The position numbers and the translations under genes were made by a program. DNA of 64,000 nucleotides from Nemertoderma westbladi (taxonomy: Eukaryota > Xenacoelomorpha > Nemertodermatida > Nemertodermatidae). The notes under the pieces are model-generated. The model saw only the letters and a program-made list of their open reading frames with translations, ran no database searches and was not told the DNA's origin. Below are positions 37,801 to 49,800 of the stretch, piece after piece (the first letter of the stretch is position 1; each line of letters opens with the position of its first letter). The stretch covers positions 23,758-87,757 of the forward strand of contig JAUCBJ010005433.1 of NCBI GenBank assembly GCA_032718475.1. The letters are read 5' to 3'.

Positions 37801-40800
37801 ATGATGGTGCCAGTCTATCTACGTGTGTATGATGGTGTCAGTCTGTCTACGTGTGTATGATGTTGCCAGTCTGTCTACGTGTGTATGATGGTGCCAGTCT
37901 GTCTACGTGTGTATGATTGTGCCAGTCTGTCTACGTGTGTATGATAGTGCCAGTCTGTCTAAATACCAGACATACAACGCTTTGCGGTAACTGGCCGGTA
38001 AGTGGCTGGTGATACTGATATCATATATGTATTTTAAGGTAAACGTAAACCTCCCCCATTTTAAGGTAAATAACTTAACCTTTGTTTCACTTCCATCCAT
38101 GTATTTTTTTTTAGGAATAAACTCCAATCTTTATTCCCAAAACATACTGTAGATTATAAATCAGTTAAAAGGGCAAATTTGTGGAGTATAATTTTTTATT
38201 ACGATGTGGAAAGTTTTGTTTGAATTCAATGGAATTGTTTTGTTATCTGAATCATTTTGTTATTTTTATTAAAACGTGTTCTTTCAATTTTCGTTGTGTT
38301 GGTCTTGATGAAGCTGTTCTGTTTACTATTAATGTTACAATAAATGTCTACATATTTTTTAGTTACTCTGGGTCAGATTACATTATACTAATCCTTGATT
38401 TATTCGCTTATGAGGTGGGTACGGTACGGTCTAGCAATTATAATGTTGACCATATTATTAGTGCTGTAGTTTTGCGCGGGAAGGTTTGAACTTTGAAGGC
38501 TATTATCTCAGAATGACATTTTTTCGCACGAAAAATACTACTCCTCCGCCGTTATTTGCAATTTTTGCTATATATGAAAGGTAATTTCATAAGCTTCAAT
38601 AAATTTCACGCACTTTTCTTAATTTAAAAATATTTCCCTATTTTTTGAATGAAAAATTACAAAAAACATGGGTGTTTTCAGTTTTTAAAAAAATTTGAAT
38701 TTGTTTTTACAAAATTGCCAATTATCAGAAATAGAAAAAGAAAATACAAAAAGAGCGTGAAAAATATGATGAATGAACATGCTGGTTTCAAAAAATGGGG
38801 TATCGGAAAATAAAATGGACAATAACGGAGGAGTAGTCTTTTTAGTGACATTTTTAAAATCTCACGCAGGCCGCAAGGGGGCGCTAAACATTTTTTTTTA
38901 TATAATATATCGATGGTGTTTTATCATAACGACTCAAATGTCATTTTTGTCAAAATAGAGTTTTGGTGTTTTTTGGCATATTTAGACTTCTACGAATCTT
39001 CTATTAAAGTATTAGAGCCTAGTTGTTGCGTGTGCTTGAGTTACAGCGCATTTCAGAAAATTGCATAACCACTCAAATGCCAATTTTACATTAAGTCAAG
39101 GGAAACTGTTATTTTTTCATAACCACTTAAACCCATAGCCCATCATTACAGATAAGGAGATGGTGATTGAAATTCGTCCCTTACAGACTCAATATACTAT
39201 CAATGGGCGGGAAATTCGAATTGTAACTAATTCAAGTACTTCTTTACATGACTTATCTTTCAGATTTCAGATTAAATAAATATTTTATATTTTTAATTGA
39301 CATTTAATTTAATATCGGTAATTGTGTTTGTTCAAACAATGCACTGTATTAGTCATGAAGTCCAGGTTTTATGGAGCCGAAAGTGATGGATAGGAGGATA
39401 GATAGTTAGCAGTTCATGAAAAGACTGTCTCGGACAGATTTCACTGATAGTTTTGTTATCGTATGCCTAACATATTAATAGATATGTCGTTATGAAAAAT
39501 CACAATTTAAGTGAAAAAATTTTGCATAACCACTCAAATCCTAAAAAAACATCGATAAATTGGTTAAATGTCACTAAAAATCCTAATTGTGGTGTTTTAC
39601 CGCATGAAAGATTTACTATCTACCTTATGAAACCAAAATTGATCTCCTAGGGTACTATAGGGGAATTAGAATGTAGAAAATGCTCCCCTGAACAATTAGG
39701 TTTTTGAGTGTTGAGTGGTTATGATAAAACACCATCGATATGTACTTTTGATGATTCTCTTTTCGATGGTGGTATATCGTTTCTCTATGCATTTTTCGAC
39801 CACATTGGATACATGTACAAAATAAGAAAAAACCAGACAGCTGTTAGACAACTGTATGCCCTACTACTGTGACGCTGTTGATACAACTAAAAGTTGTATT
39901 GGATTTAATTTTAGTTTTGGGGTTCAGTGTTGGAAGTTATGTAGTGGGTCCGGTGGACGACCCCACATCAGAGCCAAGTCTGAGTCTGCCATGTAACCAT
40001 AGGCCTACATTATCGAAGAATAATGGGGACATCACCTACATTATGTTTCGAAACGACAACATTTTTTAGCTGTTAAGTTAATTTACATCTTACAAATTCC
40101 AATCTGACAATTATTAATCGTCGCATAAATTTCATTTAAATTATCAAATGCGTGCCAGCACATCAATGCGCAGCTCACCCCACCACTCCAACTCACCACA
40201 CATGTTAACAACTGTTGTGCAAGCTCTTGGAGTACCGTATTTCATTCTGGGCAGTACCAGGTACGTAAAACACACATTGAATTAATGGTATTGGAGGTAG
40301 ACAGACGGCCAGACACGCATACGATCGAACCAATTCATCCTATGTAATAATAATCTGATGTTAAACTTGGTGCAATTACTTGGTGGATCAGTGAAGAACT
40401 ATGGGTCTGCTACATTAGAAACTATATCAATTCCCCTACAAACTCCAAAAAAATTACTAGAACGACCTTTACTTCCTAAAATATCCGAGATTATAGACGT
40501 GCGTAGTCCATTAGAATTCTCAAATGATCACATACCCGGGGCCATTAATCTTCCGTTACTAAGCAACCACCAAAGGTCCTACATAGGCCAGCAATATAAG
40601 AAGAGCAAGTTCGAGGCTCGTAAAACCGGCGCCGAAATTATAACGGCAAACATTAGCGAACACATAAAGGAACATTTTGTTGACAAATCGCACGATTATA
40701 TTCCCCTGGTATACTGCGAGAGAGGTAGACTGCGTTCCTCTAGTCTAGCGGCTGTCCTGCAACAGATCGGGTTCGAGGTATTTACTTTGGACGAAGGGTA

Positions 40801-43800
40801 CAAACATTACCGGGGTAGGGTTCGTGACACGTTGGACTCGTTGCCGTTAGATCTGAGATTCCGGGTCATATCCGGAAAGACGGGAACCGGCAAATCCTTG
40901 ATACTGAACCGATTAAGATCAGCGGGTGAGCAGGTCTTAGACTTGGAGGATTTAGCTAAACATAAAGGATCTGTGTTGGGAGAATTTCACAACGAGGCGC
41001 AACCAACACAAAAGTATTTCGATTCGTTAATCTGCAAGGAATTGTTGGGATTCAACCCTGATCGGACGGTTTGGATTGAATCGGAAAGCCGTCGGATAGG
41101 AAAGGTAACTATTCCGAGGTGTTTATTCGAGAAACTAAAAGATTCCCAACGAATCGTCTTAGTTGTTCCTATAGAGGAACGAATCGCTCATATCCTGAAG
41201 GATTACCCGAACTTAGTTGAGGCACCTGACGCGATCCGTCCCTTATTGCAGCGACTGGTTCGGGTTGTCAGCGCAGATCGGATCGCCTATTGGAATCAGT
41301 GCGTAGATAAGCGTTGGGCCAATGAGTTTGTTGACTCGATGCTTCAGGATTACTACGACCGCCTCTACCAACATTCTCAGGAGAAAAATTGCAACGTTGG
41401 TGTGAAGAAACGTACAGTGAGTCTGGATAAGATTAATGCTGATCATATTGATAATAAACTTCAGGAGATATTGAATGAAGATTGCTAATTATTAATTATT
41501 ACGAAAATAATAATTGTAGGCTTATGTAAATTAAAATTTTGAATTGTGATTGAAATTATTAGTAATTATTTTGTTTTAATTTTAATTTTTGTTGAAATGG
41601 ATAACAACAATATTCAACGTGGGAGGTGTGTTATATTGGAGAAGGAAGGCGATAAAGGTTCGTCGCTCAAGCCATTTACGATACCGGTGTCGGCAGGCGA
41701 ACGCGATACCGTTAGATTCGATAAGTTTCGGTTCAGTATCGCATCCATCATCGGCCAACCGTTGGGGTCGCGTTTCCAGCTGGATGATAAATCTACAGAG
41801 GGGCGGGGATCGACGGTTTTACAGCGGTGGATACCGTCCCGGACACCGGTAGAGATAGAGGGTCACGGTGACGGCGTGGGTAGCGATAACAGAAGTCTTA
41901 TAGACGATAGCACGGCCCAGAGGCTAGATGAGTCCGATATACAACGAATGAAGAATGACGGAGTGTCTGGGGGGGCGATTGTAGCGAGTCTCATAGAAGG
42001 TAGCGCCACATTCGCAGGGAAAACTAAGTTCTCGCAGGAGAAATACGTAAAAAAGAAACGGAAGAAGCATGACGTCATATTGACTGTTAGTAAACCGACG
42101 TTGCGGTCGGTCGCTCGACTCGCATTCCAACGCAATATGATCAACCACGGGTTCGCATTGCGATCCGATTCGCTCGCTTTGCTACTGACCAGCGCCGATC
42201 TCCACTCCGGCTGTCGGGTTCTCTTCCACGAGACGTGCCAGGGAGTGCTGACTGCTGGGGTTGTCCAGCACCTCGCTGGGAACGGTCTCGCAGTCGGGCT
42301 CTACCAGAGCACCTCACCAAACTCCTATGTGTCCTTGCAGTATATGAACTTCTCAGAGGAATGTTCTAGAACACTGGTGCCGCTCACATTCGAGGATGTG
42401 AGAGGAATAAAGAATCATTTAAAAAATAAAACGGGAGAAACTCAGGGGGTTAACGAAGTTCCAATGGTCGAAGATGATGTTAGTATTAATATAAATGTTG
42501 AGGAGCCATTGGATAAGAAGATGAAAATTGATGATTCTGAAGGATTGATAAGTTCTGCAATGGAAGTGGCCCCGAAGGAGGCAGTGAACGGAGATAACCT
42601 TAGGAAATCTATTCGAGATAACAAGCAGGTCATGTCCACCTTCGAGAAGGGAGATTTCGATTGCGTTATCATAGCGACACGTTTAGCCCCTGGACCAATA
42701 CTGGCCGCGTGTCTGCCGTACCTGCGTGCCTCACGTACGTTCGCTGTGTATTCCGAGGTACCGAGTGCTATACTCGAGTGTTGGGACATCGCTAAGTCTG
42801 CAGGGGCCATCAACCTAAAGGTTGAACGGACCTGGTTGAGGGACTACCAGGTGCTGGAAGATCGGACCCATCCTGTTGTCACTATGACTTCCAATGCATT
42901 TAGGTTTATACTTACTGGACATACTGTACACAATGAATAACAATATTATATTTCTTAGTGTTTTTGGACAGTCATCATTTATTAGCGTGTGAATGAAATA
43001 TTAAAGAAATTTGAGGTGACTCACATAGGACGTCTGAATAAATACCGTATTTTTGCAATCGAACTTGTTCCCAAAATCGATAAATTGGCATATTCGGGAG
43101 ATTAGTACCGATAATTTTCTACCTACTTGGATTTGTGTCAATAAATATGTAATTCATTATTATTACAGATTTAATCAGTTTTTGTTTTAGGTCGGTTTTC
43201 AATTTGTCTGTCTACATTTTCAGGATCAATGCAAATATTTGCGGTAATTTTGTGAACTATCCGTCTGTCGCTTGTTTATTTCTTTGTCCGTCCGAACAGC
43301 AAAAATTATTGATCCCATAGGTTCTAGCCACATTAAAAATCAGAAGCTGCTGAGAATGTGCTACTGCTATTGTGTGATATAACAACATATGACTCAAAGT
43401 GGGCATGCGCACCGGTACAGGTATATCGTATTGTAGTAAGTGCTGAATGCGCACCGGTGCTCATGTGACGTCAGTTGACGCCATAGAAACCAAATAGGGA
43501 TGCGGCAGAGGGACATAGCTCCGACTCCGGAGCTCCGGGCCAATTTTCTAGTTCCACCTCTGGTTCCGGCTCCGGTCAAATTAACCCGGAGCAAAACCGG
43601 AGCTTATGTTGTTTAAATTCGAATTAAAATAATAAGTTTTTCTGATGTATGAATAATGTAAATGTCATAGTAATTAACATAATAACTCATTAAGTAATTT
43701 ACAGCTTGTTTTTTTACGTTTCCTGATAACCCCCACCCCCCTTGTGAAATTGTTTAAATGTTTGGACAAAAACATTAAAATGATTCAATTCAGTTAATTA

Positions 43801-46800
43801 AATTAATATTCTTCCCTAATTAAACAATCTTAAATACATGTACTATCGTTTCGTTCGTCAGTCTAGAACACCCATTCCACTGACCCCCCCCCCCCCCCCC
43901 CTCCCTTTCCCCCTTCCCGAACAGGCTGGTACTGTTCATTTGTATAAAATAATCAGTTTGAATACTTATAATTCTAGAACTATTTTATATTATAGAACTA
44001 TTTGTTTATTACATTTATGTAATAATAATTTTAATAGTTATACAATATTCGTGTGCGGAGATTGTAATGGACCCTCTAAACAGTTGTGATATATCCAAAT
44101 TACTAATATTATTTTAGATATCCGGTTTATGCCAGCCTACGCACGTAAGGTAGGTGGTACATGTTTTATCGTTTATCAATGACAATATAATGAAAACTGC
44201 ACCAACTCCTGGAAATTAATTACACAATGTCCCATAAAAATAGTGTCGATGATAAGTTGACAACAAACCTAAGTTACTGATAGTCTAGTCGTAAGAAATA
44301 AATATAACAGAGTTTGCGTAATCAGTGTGAACTGAAAAGTCTAAAACATTACAGTACATTTTAGCCCATTGAACACCAGATAATGGAGTCTTTGGACGCA
44401 ATCAAAATGCAATCCTCTCCAGGAGAAAATCGACGCAAATAACTGAAAAAAACTCCCAAAAATAAAACTGTAACCTGTTCTATTGAATAGGCCATATAGT
44501 TTTGATTAGAATAGAATAGCATGCGACTGTAAACTGCTCATTTCTCTTAATTGATAATTTAACATTGAGGCGAGATATTCAGTCGCCGAGTAAGAATTTG
44601 CATCAAATCCATCCATTCCCCCCCCCCTGTCTCATGACCACATATCTGTCTATGTCTACTATAATAATACACTTGAATTATCAATCACAAAACCTCCGGC
44701 TCCGTCTCCGGCCGGAGCTCATATTGTAACCCGGAGGAACCTCCGGATGAAATTTTAGCTCTGTCGCATCCCTAAAACCAAATATGATGTAAGTTTTTTT
44801 TTAATAAAAAATGACTCATTACATCACTATAGACATCCATCCGCACTTACAGGAAAACACTGGACTTTCCCCTTCCGCATTTCAGTAAACGCTGTCACTA
44901 AGTAGCTACTACTACGATAGGGGGCATGTTGCATTGCAGCTGCATTATATATATATGTATTACATATATATTAAGAATGCTGTGCCGGCTTGTCGACAAA
45001 ATTGCACCGCCACCTCTATGACTATCCCCTATGACTTTCGCGAGATTATCCGCCAGTGTCCTTTGAGATGCGTCTCAAGAAAGTCATGGGCTGTCCACCA
45101 TGCTTATTCGCTCCATGAGGCCGCCAAAGCACATGATTATGCACTGGCTGGTCCTCACGGCGAAAAATAATGTCCTCAAAGTAATGTCCGGCAAAGCGGA
45201 GGCGGCCTTGTTCTAGTGTTAAGCTTGGATGAACCAATGAGACACCTCCAATGTTATATAGTGTCTGGTTGAACCCGGCGTAGCATTCTTGTGAATGTGC
45301 CATCAAGAGATTTGTTGTCCTCAGCAGTTAGAGCCCAGCATGGACTCCCATAGAGGAATACTGGAACTACTGCTGCTCTAAAAAATCGGACCTTAAGTTT
45401 CCGATTAATTCTATGTGACATCCAAATCCTGGAAAGCCCATTCAATGCTGCCCATGCCTTTCCCTTACATATTCGAAGGTCCTCCTCACCTGACTTCCGG
45501 ATCCATGATCCCAGGTAACAGAAGTCGTCCACTTGCTCAAGCATACCACCTGTTACGATATATGGCGTTGCACCCGAAACAGCCCATTATACAGTATAAA
45601 ATAAAATAAATTAGATAAGTGTATCTCAATATGCAATCGTAGTATAATTAGATAAGGTAAATAAAATCTACAAGTTTGGTTTATATTCATTTCATTTTAT
45701 ACAGTATGTAGCATTAAGTACGTATATTTTATAATAAAACCGCAGTGTATTTAATTACGGTGGCAAAAACCTATAAATCTAGTATACATATTTGCCGTTA
45801 TACACTATCGACTAAATATACCTAATATTTGTGCTAAATTCGCTTGTATTTCTGTATTAATCAATAATTATGCTTAATTTACGTTAGAAATACGCTTTTA
45901 ATAATTGCCAAATTAAGTTAGGGCATTTTTGATTTCCTGCTCGCTGGTTGGACGAGAGCCAAGGTGGCATCGTACGATCGTGTGATAATTTGTAAGATTG
46001 CGCCATTATTGGCCGCCATCTTTAATTTCCGTTAAATCGAGTTTCACCGTACCGGAACTTTACTGTTTTTCTGCTTGAAAATGGGACTTTGATAATTGAT
46101 TACTGCTAATGATTAATGATTTGTACGGAGCCCGGGAAGGGACATGAGAAAAATATTTTTCTAACACGAGCCTTCGTATAACTAAGACGAGCCCTCGTGT
46201 TAGCTAACACGAGCCCTCATGATAGCTCCAACGACCATTTACGTTAATATTACAAATTTGGAGTTGTTTGATTGGTTGTACAGTAGTAACATAGGAGAAC
46301 TAAATTGGAGGGAAATTAAAATTGTATATCACTAACTAAATCAGTGGTTCTTACGTTTCTGTTCAGTATAGGCCTATTATATATTTCGCGTTTCTCGTAA
46401 CGGCTGCAGGTATACTGACTTAAGTGTGAATATGAATAACGAACTTGAAACATTCATGAGAGAACGAAGCTTGGGCGAGTTTATTCCTCGGATGGTAACC
46501 GACAAGATAAGCCCAGATGTTATATTACTACCAAAAGACGTTGAACTGAAACTTTACTTACCAGCATACGGCGACCGAGTTTCTGTAAAGGCATTTTGTA
46601 GGCAGATGAACGGTACCAGTAGTTCTAATAATCCTAAACCAACCTCTGAATCGAACGCCGACTCTAATGGAAATACTGTATTGGATCGGATACGAAATAG
46701 GCTGGGAATAGCTAAAGGTTCAAAACGAATCCGAGATCAGGTTGTTAATATGAAAGGTAATACATATGCTAAGAAATCTTGCTCGAGGTTGGAGCTTGGT

Positions 46801-49800
46801 TGGCTTCACTACCGATTTTTTCCTCAAATTTCCCTCCAATTTAGTTCTCCTATGTTACTACTGTACAACCAATCAAACAACTCCAAATTTGTAATATTAA
46901 CGTAAATGGTCGTTAGAGCTATCATGATGACTCGTGTTAGCTAACACGAGGGCTCGTGTTAGCTACTGTAACACGAGGGCTCGTGTTAGCTCCTGTAATA
47001 CGAGGGCTCGTGTTACTAACATGATGGCTCGTGTTAGAAAAATATATTTTTCATGTCCCTTCCCGGGCTCCGTAGATTTGTGATTATTCTGATTGCATTA
47101 AAACTGCTAAAATGTGATAATTATTTCTGAACTTTACTTCTCTACTCTAAACTGTCAGACTGTTTCATGTAATTTACGCTTGTGCGGAAATAGATAACAA
47201 CTTTAGCATGTTGGGCTAAAGGAGACAGAGCGGGCGCACAACCGGGAAGGGCGACGGAAGAGCGAAGGATCCAATGCGCGGCAGTGCTGGCGAAGCGGAT
47301 GACTGTTAGGGTGGGTTGGTTGAAGTCGGATGACCGGGGACCGGTTAACCCAAGGTAGCGAGGGCAGGGCAATCCAGATCCTGTCTCTTTTTATTTAAGT
47401 TGTTCTGGGGGGAAAAATCATTTAGGCCTAGGTGACCTGGTTGACGCTAATTTGGTACGCTAATTCGGCATGCTAATTTGACACACTAATGCTTGATTGT
47501 TGTATTGTTGGGCGAATGTTTGGCTATTTGTTGTAATGTTTTAGATGACGCTATTTTCTTGATTGTTTTCTATTTCTAAATAAATGCTCGCTTGAATTAC
47601 AGTTAGGGTGAATAATACAGTATTTAGGCTAACTCTAGTGTAACCCAGTAGCGTTACTATGTAGTTAGTTTTACAATACTGGAACATATTAATTTAGGTA
47701 GTTGGTAATCCTGTATGTTTAAATAATTGTAGTTCCTACCAGTATTTAGGGTGAATAAAATTAGTACGCAGCATAGCGGAGAGTAGTTTAGTTGTTTACA
47801 TCACGCATAACAGAACTTTGGTACAAACCCGACATATTTGTCCGTTTGTAAAAATTAAATATTCTCCGAACCAAAACTCGATTGCCTAGTGAATTGCCCC
47901 CTTTCTCTGCGAATGGTGAACAGACTGAGTGCTAAGTCACCTGCACTCGTTTTTGTAGCTTAGGAACCGGAGTCATTGTTTTGGTTGATTTGATTCGTCT
48001 TGTTTTTGCTTGATTAGCTTGATATGTGATAGCTTGATTAAACCCGTGTGTTTTGTTAGAAAACACAAACATATCAAAAGAAGGAAGATACTTAGGTATT
48101 CTCTTTACACCACCCTTAATAGCTGTAACTAATACTAACTCTATGAATAACGCCCCTGATCAGCAGAAGGAATGCGCATCGGTGCTCAGACAGAATTTTA
48201 AATCAGATTGGCTGTTTATTGGTCCGCGTTAACGGGAATGTTTGAAATGTGCACCGGTGGTGCTCATTCGTGGTTAACGTGTTAATGGTATTCAATATTA
48301 TAGCAATCAGTCCACATAATCATGTTAATAGTTAATGTTAGATACCCAGTGTAGTGTGGTTACCACCTCTGACAACTAACAAGTGTAACAACTATAAAGA
48401 GGTCGTTTTTTATTGTGTTAACTAACCCCAATCTTCTAGAGACATCTTTGCGAATGACTTGTCACGGAGTATACCAGCGTTGTTAATTACAATATCTATC
48501 CTCCCGTAAGTATCAATGGCAGTCTGTACCAATTTATATCCTTGTTCCACAGAATCTACATTATTAAGTTATATTATTTAGTTATATAATAACTTACTGA
48601 TAGTTTAGGGAGTTAAGTCAATACGTCTTCGAGCCATGATCTGGGTTGCAATTTAAACATGATATAATTATAAAAACAACATAAAAAAAAGTAAATTTCT
48701 GTGTATTTAATATTTAATGTATTTGCAAAAGAAAACTACAACCAGGACAGCAACTTATTAAAAATGGTGCAGGTACGTTTTTCAAACATTTATTATAATA
48801 ATCAGGGCAACGCCGGTTAATAATCTACTCAATTTCTACTTTTTATTACTAAAGAAACCGTAATATATTTTCGATTATATTAGTATTATTCTAGCACTAG
48901 CGCTTAATAGGATTAAGAGCATTCGTATCAAATCGATATTAATACTCGCTACGCTCCCACTTTAAAAAGCTTCACACTGTAGTCTTATAAAGTGTTAGAT
49001 TATAAGACTTGTATTATTTCTTAGTTTAGGTATTTGCTACAATGAGCATGAAATAAAATACATCAATAATTATTTGATAATAAATAATCGATTATTAAAT
49101 TGAAACTCATGTAAAAAACATGATGTTATAACCTCGCCCGTAACTAGGGACCTTCTAACAGACAAACTCACCGTAACTAGGGACATTCCGGCCGACTCAC
49201 CGTAACTAGGGACATTCCGGCCGACTCACCGTAACTATGGACATTCCGGCCGACTCACCGTAACTAGGGACCTTCCGGCCGACTCACCGTAACTAGGGAC
49301 CTTCCGGCCGACTCACCGTAACTAGGGACCTTCCGGCCGACTCACCGTAACTAGGGACCTTCCGGCCGACTCACCGTAACTAGCGACCGCTCGCCCACCG
49401 TTCCTACGTATTTCCTCGACGACCAGGTCAGCAGGCCCTCCGCTCTTTCCGTCTCCCGCACGATTGCCACCGAGGTCGTTGACCACAACATCGGCTCCAC
49501 GAGCTGCGAGTAACAACGCGTACGACTTACCCAACCCTGTAATATAATAGTAAATATTAATTAGAATTCAGTGATCACAAAACCCGATTAGTCCTTAGAT
49601 GATAGTTACTTCAGTTAGTTTATTATCATAATTAATGTTTAAAATTAAAACATACGAAGGCAGCCGGCATATCAGTCACTTTTTGGTAACCACTCGGAAT
49701 CTATATTATTAAGTTTTGGAGACTATATTAATTAAGAGTATTTGGCGTTTTAATATGATATGGAATCAAATCTGAATCGCCAGATGACTTGGTGTTGATT

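Noticed and set aside
37605-37965. Third splice-donor minisatellite
   Set aside because: The 28-bp unit contains GT-rich sequence but does not touch any recognised exon and carries no exon-edge copy, so it is treated as an ordinary minisatellite.
38181-38489. 102-codon plus-strand frame resembling a membrane protein
   Set aside because: AT-rich chance frame: Phe/Leu/Ile content follows from T-rich DNA, with no homology recognised and a neighbouring MITE.
43838-44089. 83-codon frame crossing a C run
   Set aside because: Proline stretch derives from the C run within a hAT-like non-autonomous element.
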